From: Lipingzhangella_A rawalii
GTDB taxonomy: Bacteria; Actinomycetota; Actinomycetes; Streptosporangiales; Streptosporangiaceae
Direction of reading: 5' to 3'
Length of the DNA stretch: 64,000 bases
Assembly (NCBI RefSeq): GCF_031628175.1
Contig: NZ_JAVLVT010000002.1
Coordinates: 248,001-312,000 of the forward strand
The position numbers and the translations under genes are program-made. The notes under the pieces were generated by a model. The model did not search any database. It saw only the letters and a list, made by a program, of their open reading frames with translations, and was not told the origin of the DNA. Shown in pieces: positions 1-7,817 of this stretch. The first letter of the stretch is position 1; the number at the start of each line of letters is the position of its first letter.

Positions 1-1
1 C

Positions 2-886
2 CGTATCCCGTGTGAGGTCGAGGTCGCGAGTGAGTTCCGGTACCGCGATCCCATCCTGGACGCGCAGACCCTCGTCATCGCGATCTCCCAGTCCGGGGAG
101 AGCCTGGACACGATGATGGCGTTGCGCCACGCTCGCGAGCAGCGGTCGAAGGTCCTGGCCATTTGCAACGTCAACGGTTCCAGCATCCCGCGGGAAGCGG
201 ATGCGGTGGTCTACACCCACGCCGGCCCCGAGGTTGGCGTAGCCGCGACCAAGACCTTCCTCACCCAGCTCGTCGCCTGCTACCTGGTAGGGATGTACCT
301 GGCGCAGGTGCGTGGTCTGAAGTTCGGCGACGAGGTACAGGCGATCATCGACCAGCTGGCCAACATGCCGGACGCGGTGACGCGGGTCCTGGACACCATC
401 GAGCCGGTACGCCAGCTCGCCCGTTCCCTGGAGACGGCGCACTGCGTACTGTTCCTGGGCCGGCATGTCGGATACCCGGTGGCGCTCGAGGGAGCCCTCA
501 AGCTCAAGGAACTCGCCTACATGCACGCGGAGGCCTTTGCCGCCGGGGAGCTCAAACACGGGCCGATCGCGCTCATCGAGGAGGGGCTTCCCGTGGTGGT
601 CGTGGTTCCCTCCCGGGAAGGGCGGGGCGTACTCCACGACAAACTGGTGTCCAACATCCAGGAGATCCGTGCCCGCGGCGCCCGCACGATCGTGATCGCG
701 GAGGAGGGCGACGAGACGGTGCGCCCCTACGCCGACGAACTCATCGAGATTCCGGCCGTGCCCACCCTGCTACAGCCGGTTGTCGCCACCGTGCCGCTCC
801 AGGTTTTCGCCTGCGAACTCGCCCTCGCCAAAGGCAATGACGTGGACCAGCCGCGAAACCTGGCCAAGAGCGTCACCGTTGAGTAG
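2..886 (+). CDS. glmS: Glucosamine-fructose-6-phosphate aminotransferase, C-terminal part
   Basis: These are the last 294 residues of GlmS, cut off by the left edge of the window; the frame is open from base 2. GlmS makes glucosamine-6-phosphate from fructose-6-phosphate and glutamine, the first step toward UDP-GlcNAc and the cell wall. The piece covers the isomerase half with two SIS sugar-binding domains: SQSGES near residue 31 lies in the first, and EGALKLKE plus the Lys-rich stretch before the end lie in the second. It ends in the canonical KSVTVE tail. The N-terminal Cys-type glutaminase domain lies outside the window. The next enzyme of the pathway, glmM, is nearby on the opposite strand. 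Confidence 0.97.
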   Translation, partial: RIPCEVEVASEFRYRDPILDAQTLVIAISQSGESLDTMMALRHAREQRSKVLAICNVNGSSIPREADAVVYTHAGPEVGVAATKTFLTQLVACYLVGMYLAQVRGLKFGDEVQAIIDQLANMPDAVTRVLDTIEPVRQLARSLETAHCVLFLGRHVGYPVALEGALKLKELAYMHAEAFAAGELKHGPIALIEEGLPVVVVVPSREGRGVLHDKLVSNIQEIRARGARTIVIAEEGDETVRPYADELIEIPAVPTLLQPVVATVPLQVFACELALAKGNDVDQPRNLAKSVTVE

Positions 887-919
887 TGCGGAAACGATCA
901 CGCTGCCAGACTGGGAGCC

Positions 920-1447
920 ATGCACACCCACCTGCTGCCCCTGATCCCGACCGTGGACGGACTCCCGCTCCACCCGCTGGTCATACACGCGACGATCGTA
1001 CTCGTTCCGCTGGCAGTCCTGGCGGCACTACCGATCGCCGTGCGCTCCCACTGGCGGCGCCGGTTTGGCTGGCCCGTCGCCATACTCGCCGTGCTCTCCT
1101 GGGTCACAGTGCCCGTCGCGGTGTGGAGCGGACAGGATCTGGCGGCAGACATGTACGGCTCCGAGCTCACCGGGGTCCTCGCCGACCACGAGCGACTCGG
1201 TACGCAGCTTCCCCTGATCGTCGGACTATTCACCCTGGCCACCGTGCTGGTGGTCGTGCTGGGATCGGTGGGTGACCGCCGCTGGACGTCGACATCCCCC
1301 GGCGATGTCGTCCCCCGATGGTGGTGGTTCCTGGTGACCGGACTCGCGATCGTGTCCCTCGCGGCTGGCGGCTGGGCCGTGGGACAGCTGGTCATCGTGG
1401 GCCATACCGGATCCGAGGCGGTGTGGGGGCACGTGCTCGGAAACTGA
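920..1447 (+). CDS. DUF2231-type four-helix membrane protein
   Basis: This 175-residue integral membrane protein resembles the DUF2231 family, whose members are small membrane proteins of unknown biochemical role. Four hydrophobic helices are visible, at about residues 15-40, 50-72, 95-117 and 138-163. The signature is LPLHPLVIHA at the start of helix 1, with two His that could face a cofactor or metal. The gene begins 33 bases after glmS on the same strand, so it may be read through from glmS. GGGAG lies only two bases before the ATG, closer than a normal ribosome-binding site. Family assignment is by motif; function is unknown. Confidence 0.85.
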   Translation: MHTHLLPLIPTVDGLPLHPLVIHATIVLVPLAVLAALPIAVRSHWRRRFGWPVAILAVLSWVTVPVAVWSGQDLAADMYGSELTGVLADHERLGTQLPLIVGLFTLATVLVVVLGSVGDRRWTSTSPGDVVPRWWWFLVTGLAIVSLAAGGWAVGQLVIVGHTGSEAVWGHVLGN

Positions 1448-1549
1448 CGGCACCGGCCCAGCGGACCGGTTGCTCTGGCCGCCAGACCCCATGGGCCGGG
1501 GCCGGGCAGCGGAGCTACCTCAGCCCCGCAGGGTGTTGTCCGTACTGGC

Positions 1550-1577
1550 GGGGCCGCGATCCCGTACCCGCGGCCCC
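1550..1577. terminator. Hairpin between convergent DUF2231 gene and glmM
   Basis: A 9-bp perfect GC stem, GGGGCCGCG with CGCGGCCCC, around a 10-base loop lies between two converging genes. It could end transcripts from both sides. No clear T-run is present on either strand, which is usual for actinobacterial terminators. Confidence 0.55.
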
Positions 1578-1596
1578 CACCACGAGCCACCACGAT

Positions 1597-2952
1597 CTAA
1601 CGGCAGGCCAGCTCGCTGCGCACCACCTCGGCGAGCCGCTCGGCGGCCGCCTGGGCCCGCTCCTCGGTAGGGGCCTCAACCATCACCCGGACCTTGGGTT
1701 CCGTTCCACTGGGACGCAACAGGACCCGGCCCTCGGCCCCCAGCGCGGCCTCCTCCTCGGCAACCGCGGAAGCGACCGCCGGGGTACTGTCGACCCGCGC
1801 CTTGTCCACGTCCCGAACGTTGACGAGCACCTGCGGCAGGCGGGTCATACATCCACTGCTGAGTTCCCCGAGGGAACGTCCCTCCGCAGCAACCGCTGCC
1901 AGCAGGAACAGTCCGGTCAGGACGCCATCCCCGGTCGTGGCGTGATCCAGCAGCACGACGTGCCCGGACTGCTCCCCACCCAGGGAGTACGACCCCGCAC
2001 GCATCGCCTCCAGGACGTAGCGATCACCGACAGCCGTTTCCACCACGGAGATCCCCTGCTGGCGCATGGCGATCCGTAGACCGAGGTTCGACATCACCGT
2101 GACCACCACGGTGTCGTCCACGAGCTGCCCACGGGCGTGCAGCTGTCCCGCCAGAATGGCCAGAATCTGGTCCCCGTCGACAACGCTGCCGTCCGCGGTG
2201 ACCGCGAGGCACCGGTCCGCGTCTCCGTCGAAGGCCAGCCCCGCATCGGCCCGGTGCTCAACGACGGCGGAGGCCACAGCCTCCACGGCGGTTGATCCAC
2301 ACTCAGCGTTGATGTTGTGCCCGTCGGGAGCTGTCCCGATCTCGACCACATCGGCCCCGGCCCGCCGGAAGACCTCGGGCGCGACGGTGCTCGCCGCGCC
2401 GTGCGCGCAGTCCACCACGATCCGCAGCCCGTCCAGAGACTGGGTGCTAGCGGTGTTCACATGCCGGACATAGCGCTCGATCGCGTCCTTGGCTTCGGTG
2501 ACCCGGCCGACCGCAGCCCCGGTGATGCGTGGTGCCGGCTTACCGACCCGCGCTTCGATGGCGTCCTCAACCTCGTCCGGGAGCTTATGCCCACCCCGGC
2601 TGAAGAACTTGATCCCGTTGTCCGGGGCCGGGTTGTGGCTCGCGGACAGCATGACCCCGAGGTCAGCGTTCAGTGCATCCGTGAGATAGGCGACAGCTGG
2701 CGTCGGGAGTACCCCGAGTCGGACCACGTCCACACCGGCACTGGCCAGACCGGCGACCACGGCCGCTTCCAGATACTCTCCCGAGGCCCGCGGGTCACGC
2801 CCAACGACAGCACATGGGCGCTGTGCGGGATCGACACTTCCACCACCCAGCTCCGTGGCCGCCGCGACGGACAGCTCCAGAGCCAGTGCAGCGGTGAGGT
2901 CGTCGCCCGCACGTCCACGTACCCCATCGGTACCGAACAGCCGAATCGCCAC
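1597..2952 (-). CDS. glmM: Phosphoglucosamine mutase
   Basis: GlmM converts glucosamine-6-phosphate to glucosamine-1-phosphate on the way to UDP-GlcNAc. At 451 residues it has the usual length for the family. The protein opens with AIRLFGTDGVRG, carries the phosphoserine loop LSASHNP near residue 100, the Mg-binding DGDADR loop in mid-protein and the C-terminal phosphate-binding RPSGTEPKVRV. I start it at the GTG at 2952, directly before the conserved N-terminus; the frame stays open further upstream but that part has no family similarity. It faces glmS convergently, and a terminator hairpin separates it from rpsI upstream. Confidence 0.95.
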   Translation of the reverse strand: MAIRLFGTDGVRGRAGDDLTAALALELSVAAATELGGGSVDPAQRPCAVVGRDPRASGEYLEAAVVAGLASAGVDVVRLGVLPTPAVAYLTDALNADLGVMLSASHNPAPDNGIKFFSRGGHKLPDEVEDAIEARVGKPAPRITGAAVGRVTEAKDAIERYVRHVNTASTQSLDGLRIVVDCAHGAASTVAPEVFRRAGADVVEIGTAPDGHNINAECGSTAVEAVASAVVEHRADAGLAFDGDADRCLAVTADGSVVDGDQILAILAGQLHARGQLVDDTVVVTVMSNLGLRIAMRQQGISVVETAVGDRYVLEAMRAGSYSLGGEQSGHVVLLDHATTGDGVLTGLFLLAAVAAEGRSLGELSSGCMTRLPQVLVNVRDVDKARVDSTPAVASAVAEEEAALGAEGRVLLRPSGTEPKVRVMVEAPTEERAQAAAERLAEVVRSELACR

Positions 2953-3036
2953 CGAATCGCCCCTATCTCCCGAAACACCAATGTCCGAACGATGACCCGC
3001 CCGTACGGGCGGCATCGACCCACCGAACGCGACGAA

Positions 3037-3063
3037 GGCGCGGACCCGTTGCGGGTCCGCGCC
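3037..3063 (-). terminator. Terminator hairpin after rplM-rpsI
   Basis: A perfect 12-bp stem, GGCGCGGACCCG, around a 3-base loop lies 16 bases after the rpsI stop on the minus strand. It probably ends the rplM-rpsI transcript before glmM. Confidence 0.75.
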
Positions 3064-3078
3064 GGTACGCCGGTGGGG

Positions 3079-3606
3079 CTACCGCTTGGAGTACTGCGGA
3101 GCCTTACGTGCCTTCTTGAGACCGGCCTTCTTCCGCTCGATCTCACGGGCGTCGCGGGTCAGGTGCCCAGCCTTCTTCAGGACCGGCCGGTTGTTCTCCG
3201 GGTCATGGCTCGCCAGCGCGCGGGCAAGACCGTGGCACACCGCACCGGCCTGTCCAGAGGGGCCCCCTCCGTTGACGCGGACGGTGACGTCATAGATCTC
3301 CGAGCCGTCGGTCAGGCCGAGCAGCCGCAGCGGCTCGTTCACGATCTGCTGGTGCACCTTGTCCGGGAAGTAGTCCTCGAGCGCCTTCCCGTTGATCCGC
3401 CACTCGCCGGTTCCCGGGGCGAGGCGGACCCGTGCGATCGCCTTCTTGCGCCGCCCGGTACCTCCCGCGAATCCGGCAGCGGCAGGAACCCCGGCGAACG
3501 TTGGCTCTTCCGGGGTCTCGCTGGTGTACTCAGAGGGGCCCTCCCCCTCCACGTCGTCCACTGCGAAGTCGTTGACGGCGTCCTCGATGCCGGTCGGCTC
3601 GGCCAC
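3079..3606 (-). CDS. rpsI: 30S ribosomal protein S9
   Basis: S9 sits in the head of the small subunit, and its C-terminal tail reaches the P-site tRNA. The 175-residue protein has a roughly 50-residue acidic, Pro/Gly-rich N-terminal extension typical of actinobacteria. The conserved core then starts at TGRRKKAIARVRL and contains FPDKVHQQIV and the GGGPSGQAGA loop. The basic end QYSKR is the tRNA-contacting tail. It follows rplM by 54 bases, and the pair is transcribed together as in nearly all bacteria. Confidence 0.97.
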   Translation of the reverse strand: MAEPTGIEDAVNDFAVDDVEGEGPSEYTSETPEEPTFAGVPAAAGFAGGTGRRKKAIARVRLAPGTGEWRINGKALEDYFPDKVHQQIVNEPLRLLGLTDGSEIYDVTVRVNGGGPSGQAGAVCHGLARALASHDPENNRPVLKKAGHLTRDAREIERKKAGLKKARKAPQYSKR

Positions 3607-3660
3607 GGTTCTCCTCGTGTCTCGTTACCTCGGAGTCCGGCCCCTCCTGCGGGCCGGCCC

Positions 3661-4113
3661 CTAGCTGGCGGGCTGGTCGATCTTGGTGAGCTCGAACGGC
3701 ACCGGCTGCTGCGCCTGGTGCGGGTGCTCCGGTCCGGCGTACACCTTGAGCTTCTTGGCCATACTCCGTCCGAGTGAGCTCTTCGGGAGCATGCCCTTGA
3801 TGGCCTTCTCCACGGCGCGCTCCGGCCGCTTCTCCATCAGCTCCCGGTAGCCGACCGAACGGAGTCCACCGGGGTAGCCGGAGTGCCGGTAAGCGCGCTT
3901 CTGGTCCAGCTTCCGGCCAGTCAGGGCCACCTTGTCGGCGTTGATGACGATCACGTGATCACCGACATCGAGGTGCGGCGCGTAGTACGGCTTGTGCTTG
4001 CCGCGCAGCAGGGTGGCGACCTGGCTAGCCAGCCGCCCGAGCACGACATCGGAAGCGTCGACGACGTGCCACTGACGCTGGACGTCGTTGGGCTTAGGGC
4101 TGTAAGTGCGCAC
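3661..4113 (-). CDS. rplM: 50S ribosomal protein L13
   Basis: L13 is an early-assembling large-subunit protein. The 150-residue product begins VRTYSPKPNDVQRQWHV, the standard actinobacterial N-terminus, so I start at the GTG at 4113 rather than at upstream in-frame codons whose translation is not L13-like. GAAGG lies 11 bases before the start. The core contains DVVLGRLASQ and a KHKPYYAPHLDVGD segment. It is the first gene of the rplM-rpsI operon, with a promoter about 215 bases upstream. Confidence 0.96.
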   Translation of the reverse strand: MRTYSPKPNDVQRQWHVVDASDVVLGRLASQVATLLRGKHKPYYAPHLDVGDHVIVINADKVALTGRKLDQKRAYRHSGYPGGLRSVGYRELMEKRPERAVEKAIKGMLPKSSLGRSMAKKLKVYAGPEHPHQAQQPVPFELTKIDQPAS

Positions 4114-4642
4114 GATACGTGAAGCCTTCGTCTGTAGTCGGTGGACCCGCCTCCGCCACGGCGGAGCCGGGAAACTCAGCATTACCTCGGGAGTCGGGCG
4201 CAGGCGCGGATCCCAAGTAAGGCACGCGCTTGAGTGCCTGTGCAGAGGACGGCGTCGCACAGATGCCCACATGAGCCTGTGTGACGGCGACACCGCAATT
4301 CACGGCGACTCAACGCACGACAGCAGGTAAGACTATCGTGTCGACCGATACCAGGTCAAAACGAGACTCTACTGCCCATGCGACAGTCAGAGGAGGCATC
4401 ACGGCCCGGATTCCCTGTACCACCTATTATGCCGGGTACAAACCAGTGCTCGGGCCATGATCCGGTAGGCTCCTGGCGCGGTGCACCCTGCATGTGCCCC
4501 CAACTCCGATCTCAGCCACGATCTTGGCCCATCGGCCAGGCGACGCGTGATTTCCGCTGTGTGTCCGAACCGCGAGGGTTCCTACCCGCGCTGACCGTAC
4601 CTGTTCCTGCTGACTCCCGAGTGTTTCTCGGAGGGATCCGCT
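4114..4642. other. Divergent intergenic region between rplM and the GPPPGQ-repeat gene
   Basis: This 529-base region separates divergent rplM and the repeat-containing membrane protein gene. Toward rplM it holds a good housekeeping promoter and about 210 bases of untranslated leader. On the right, GGAGGG at about 4630-4635 looks like the ribosome-binding site of the plus-strand gene. I see no coding sequence in it. Confidence 0.6.
4330..4359 (-). promoter_or_regulatory. Promoter of rplM-rpsI
   Basis: On the minus strand TTGACC (4359-4354) is followed after 18 bases by TAGTCT (4335-4330), a good match to the principal sigma (HrdB/SigA) consensus. It points to rplM, about 215 bases downstream. 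Confidence 0.6.
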
Positions 4643-6199
4643 ATCACACCCCAACCATACGACCCCCACTCCCACGGGACGCCCCCGGCTGGACACTCCA
4701 ACGCCACACCCTCCGCGGAGGAAGGCGACCTGCTCGGCACACCTCAGCATTCCATCGGACCGAACGGCGATGGGGTTCTGCCGCCCGAGTCGTCGGCGCC
4801 GCCCCCACCGCATGTGAACGGGCCACCCCCAGGCCCCGGCTTGGACGGTGCGGTTCCTGCGCCGGACGGGAGCGCTCCGTGGCACCCGGCAGCGGGTACA
4901 GGCCCGGCCTTTCCCGGGTCAGTGCCCGATCCACCTTCCGCCGCAGCCGGCCCGCCTCCTGGGCAGGGGCCACCTCCCGGGCAGGGGCCACCCCCCGGGC
5001 AGGGGCCGCCCCCCGGGCAGGGGCCACCCCCCGGGCAGGGGCCGCCCCCCGGGCAGGGACCGCCCCCCGGGCAGGGACCGCCCCCCGGGCAGGGGCCACC
5101 CCCCGGGCAGGGGCCACCTCCCGGGCAGGGGCCACCCCCCGGGCAGGGGCCACCTCCCGGGCAGGGGCCACCCCCCGGGCAGGGGCCACCTCCCGGGCAG
5201 GGGCCGCCCCCCGGGCAGGGGCCACCCCCCGGGCAGGGACCGCCCCCCGGGCAGGGGCCACCCCCGGGGCAGGGACCACCTCCCGGGCAGGGGCCACCCC
5301 CGGGGCAGGGACCGCCCCCCGGGCAGGGGCCACCCCCCGGGCAAGGACCACCTCCCGGGCAAGGACCACCTCCCGGCCAGGGTGCGCCTGCCGGTGGTCC
5401 ACCAGTCGGGGGACTTCCGGACGAGCGTCCCCTGTTTCGGGACAGTGCGCCTCCAGCCGGCGCTGGCCCGGATGCCACGGACACAGCAGAAATCGACATG
5501 GGTCAGCTGCCGGATCGTGGCGTGCGCTCCTGGCTGGCCGCACGCCCCGTCGTTTTCGGAGGCGCCTTTCTCGCCCTGCTCCTGGTTCTGGGCGGAGGTT
5601 CGTTCCTGCTGGCCACCTCGTCCGGTTCAGAGTCTCCGGCCCAGACCGCCTCGGCGGCGGGCGAGGAGTACGACACATCCCGTGTGGCCAACGAGGAGGT
5701 GGATCCCGCAGCGCTGGAGCCGGAGACACTCTTCGAGCCTACGGAGATCGAGGTGGCCAATGTCATTTTCGAACGGGTGGTCACGGACGACACCGAGGAC
5801 TGTGCCGCTGTCGCCCATGGCAGCTACGGAGAGGTCTTGGTCGAGAACGACTGCCGGCAGGTGGTGCGCTCCTCCTACGTCAGCGACGACCATGCCGTGA
5901 CGGTCGGTGTCGCCGCCCTCCCCAGCCAGGACGCGGCCGAGCAGGCCGAAGCTTCGCGGGACGTCGCCGCCACCGACTGGTTTGCCGGGCTGGCCGGCCC
6001 GGAGGACAGCGGCGCAGAACGGCTGGAGTACGCGGGAGGCCACGCCCACGGTGCGGTCTGGGGGCGCTATCTGGTTTTTGCTCTGGCCAGCGGGCAGGAC
6101 GGCAGCAGCCCGGAGGATGCGGACTCCGAACTGGACGAGATCAGCGAAGAGTTTCTCCAGGTGCCACTCACCGCGCTGGGTGAGCGGGCTCGGGACTGA
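4643..6199 (+). CDS. Single-pass membrane protein with 24 GPPPGQ repeats; probable ATC start
   Basis: I do not recognise a named family. From 4643 the product would be 518 residues: a polar Pro-rich N-terminus, exactly 24 tandem GPPPGQ hexapeptides (about residues 103-246), a linker, one transmembrane helix near residues 302-323, then a roughly 190-residue acidic domain probably outside the cell with two Cys (DTEDC and ENDC) that could form a disulfide. The first ordinary in-frame start is GTG at 4814, but it has no ribosome-binding site. Upstream the frame reads ITPQPYDPHSHG from an ATC at 4643, with GGAGGG seven bases before it, so ATC is my preferred start. The architecture resembles actinobacterial Pro-rich anchored proteins that bind or sense at the envelope; its function is not known. 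Confidence 0.75.
   Translation: MTPQPYDPHSHGTPPAGHSNATPSAEEGDLLGTPQHSIGPNGDGVLPPESSAPPPPHVNGPPPGPGLDGAVPAPDGSAPWHPAAGTGPAFPGSVPDPPSAAAGPPPGQGPPPGQGPPPGQGPPPGQGPPPGQGPPPGQGPPPGQGPPPGQGPPPGQGPPPGQGPPPGQGPPPGQGPPPGQGPPPGQGPPPGQGPPPGQGPPPGQGPPPGQGPPPGQGPPPGQGPPPGQGPPPGQGPPPGQGPPPGQGAPAGGPPVGGLPDERPLFRDSAPPAGAGPDATDTAEIDMGQLPDRGVRSWLAARPVVFGGAFLALLLVLGGGSFLLATSSGSESPAQTASAAGEEYDTSRVANEEVDPAALEPETLFEPTEIEVANVIFERVVTDDTEDCAAVAHGSYGEVLVENDCRQVVRSSYVSDDHAVTVGVAALPSQDAAEQAEASRDVAATDWFAGLAGPEDSGAERLEYAGGHAHGAVWGRYLVFALASGQDGSSPEDADSELDEISEEFLQVPLTALGERARD
4949..5380 (+). repeat. 24 x 18-bp in-frame tandem repeat (GPPPGQ)
   Basis: 432 bases made of 24 head-to-tail 18-bp units that encode Gly-Pro-Pro-Pro-Gly-Gln. 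Units differ only at silent sites (cct/ccc/cca/ccg and ggg/gga). All six reading frames look open across it because the unit is so GC-rich. Near-identity of the units implies recent expansion, and copy number is likely to vary between strains. Confidence 0.95.
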
Positions 6200-6217
6200 C
6201 TCTCGACGGCTGCGGGC

Positions 6218-6505
6218 TCACTCGTCCCGGCGCTCGCGTCGTTCCTCCACATAGTGGTCCCAGATCTCGGCCAGTAGATCGTAGAAGCCGTGCTGGTGCT
6301 GGAAGTAGGTTGCGCAGGCGCCCGCGAGGAAGCCGACCATGTGTTCGTCACTGAACCTCAGCTCGTAGCCGTCACAGGTCGTGACATAGTGCACCCGATC
6401 CTCGGTGACATGATGATGCTCGATCAGCCGCGCAGACGCCAGGGCCTGGTAGATGTCGCTCATCCGCACCACGGAGTTGGGGTTCTCCGGCTCCCGCACC
6501 GTCAC
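6218..6505 (-). CDS. Small protein of unknown function, paralogue of its upstream neighbour
   Basis: This 95-residue soluble protein starts at a GTG that overlaps the stop of the previous gene (GTGA), so the two are translationally coupled. It is a diverged copy of that neighbour: both have an EHH motif, then His and TT, then GYEL and SD at matching spacing (here near residues 33-35, 42-56). The C-terminus is highly charged (EERRERRDE). There is no signal peptide or membrane helix. It is the last gene of the rplQ-truA side of the alpha cluster and converges with the repeat-protein gene 18 bases away. I do not recognise a family. Confidence 0.8.
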   Translation of the reverse strand: MTVREPENPNSVVRMSDIYQALASARLIEHHHVTEDRVHYVTTCDGYELRFSDEHMVGFLAGACATYFQHQHGFYDLLAEIWDHYVEERRERRDE

Positions 6506-6819
6506 CGCGCATACCTCGACGCGATCCGGTCCACCATGAGGCGCAGTGCGGAGGTGTCGGCCACCTCGCTCATGAGCTCGGCCATGCCCACCCCCAGCAG
6601 GAGCGGCGCGAGGTCGCGGTCCGACAGAACCAACTCGTAGCCGTTCATGGTCGTGATCTCGTGCCGCGTGTCGTCACTCCGATGGTGCTCCGCGAGCAGA
6701 TACTGCTCCAGCATCGCCAGGATGTTCGCCGACGTGGGCTCGAGGGTCGCCGCATCGTTGCCGCGGTCGTCGTCCGCGTCCAGCCGGATCCGGCCCGCGG
6801 CACCCCGGGCTTCGGACAT
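6502..6819 (-). CDS. Small protein of unknown function, first of a tandem paralogous pair
   Basis: This 105-residue protein is placed 19 bases after truA. I start it at the ATG at 6819 because GGAGG lies five bases before it; the longer open frame overlaps truA antisense to family expectations. It has an acidic N-terminus (LDADDDRGND), a predicted helix NILAMLEQYLLAEHH, the shared segment with HEITT and GYELVLSD, and an amphipathic C-terminal helix. The shared block matches the downstream gene at EHH, TT, GYEL and SD. Both look like small regulatory or binding proteins, but this is inference only. Confidence 0.8.
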   Translation of the reverse strand: MSEARGAAGRIRLDADDDRGNDAATLEPTSANILAMLEQYLLAEHHRSDDTRHEITTMNGYELVLSDRDLAPLLLGVGMAELMSEVADTSALRLMVDRIASRYAR

Positions 6820-6838
6820 CGCGCCTCCTGCGTGTGGG

Positions 6839-7735
6839 CTACGCGCCCATTGTGCCGGATCCGGAGTCCGACCGTGGCGCGTTTGGTGTTCCCGCCCCGT
6901 CCGGAGTCTCGGGCAGCGGGCCGCGTCTCCGGCGGGTCGTGGCCACTCGGGAGGCAAGCTCCTCCGGACCGGGATACCGGACCTCCTCCAGGGTGAGACC
7001 GTGGGCAGGCACCACGTGAACCGCCGAGTCCCGCTCTCCCGCGGCCAGGACCCTTCTGGGCCAGTCCACATCCCGGCGTCCGTCTCCGACCGCGAGCAGG
7101 GCTCCTACCAGGGCACGCACCATGTTGTGACAGAAGGCGTCGGCACGGACCGTGCCGAACAGCAGATCCCCGTCCCGCTCCCAGTGCAGACTCTGCAACT
7201 CCCGCACCGTACTCGCACCCGGGCGTTTGCGACAGTAGGCCGCGAAGTCGTGTTCCCCAAGCAGCAGCCGCGCCGCAGCACACATCCGGTCCACGTCCAG
7301 CCCACGGCGGTGCCACAGCACATCCCGCCGACGCAGCGGGTCCACCCCGCCCACCGCGTCACTCACCCGGTAGATGTACCGCCGCCACAACGCGGCGAAC
7401 CGAGCGTCAAACCCGGGCGGGGCCACACCAGCGGCATGCACCCGCACGTCAGGTGGCAACACCCCACCCAACCGTCGGGGTAGCGTGGCGACGTCCAGCC
7501 GTTCCAGCTCCGCTGCCGGCACATCCAGGTGCACCACCTGCCCGCGGGCATGCACCCCGGCATCGGTGCGGCCGGCCACGGTAACCGGTGTCGCATTCCG
7601 GCGTAGGATCCGACACAGCGCCTGTTCCAGCTCCCCCTGAACCGTACGCCGCCCCGGCTGGGCCGCCCAACCCGAGAAGTCGGTTCCGTCGTAGGCGAGG
7701 TCCAGCCGCAGCCGCACCGTCTCGGTATCGTCCAT
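6839..7735 (-). CDS. truA: tRNA pseudouridine(38-40) synthase TruA
   Basis: TruA makes pseudouridine at positions 38-40 of the tRNA anticodon arm. The 298-residue product starts MDDTETVRLRLDLAYDG, matching the family N-terminus, with the catalytic Asp in GRTDAGVHA near residue 58. RRYIYRV and HNMVRALVGALL mark the rest of the active-site fold. The ATG at 7735 is chosen over an adjacent GTG; the open frame continues far upstream into rplQ but is not TruA-like. truA follows rplQ in actinobacteria; here a strong hairpin lies between them, so it may be expressed at a lower level. Confidence 0.95.
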   Translation of the reverse strand: MDDTETVRLRLDLAYDGTDFSGWAAQPGRRTVQGELEQALCRILRRNATPVTVAGRTDAGVHARGQVVHLDVPAAELERLDVATLPRRLGGVLPPDVRVHAAGVAPPGFDARFAALWRRYIYRVSDAVGGVDPLRRRDVLWHRRGLDVDRMCAAARLLLGEHDFAAYCRKRPGASTVRELQSLHWERDGDLLFGTVRADAFCHNMVRALVGALLAVGDGRRDVDWPRRVLAAGERDSAVHVVPAHGLTLEEVRYPGPEELASRVATTRRRRGPLPETPDGAGTPNAPRSDSGSGTMGA

Positions 7736-7760
7736 CACTGAATCAGCGTCCCCACACACA

Positions 7761-7795
7761 CCGGTGCCCGGCCCCCTGTGGGAGCCGGGCACCGG
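7761..7795 (-). terminator. Hairpin between rplQ and truA
   Basis: A perfect 12-bp stem, CCGGTGCCCGGC with its complement, around an 11-base loop, 22 bases after the rplQ stop and 25 before the truA start. It probably ends or reduces the ribosomal alpha-operon transcript. Confidence 0.7.
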
Positions 7796-7817
7796 GATCA
7801 CCGAAGCGGTTCTCCGG

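Noticed and set aside
4949..5380. Short regular repeats that could suggest a CRISPR array
   Set aside because: Units are contiguous, with no spacers, and lie inside a coding frame; no cas gene is near.
4378..6183. Long open frames on both strands across the GPPPGQ repeat region
   Set aside because: The 18-bp unit is a multiple of three and has no A/T-rich stop, so all frames stay open. Only the frame of 4643-6199 continues into a normal protein with a membrane helix and sensible composition.
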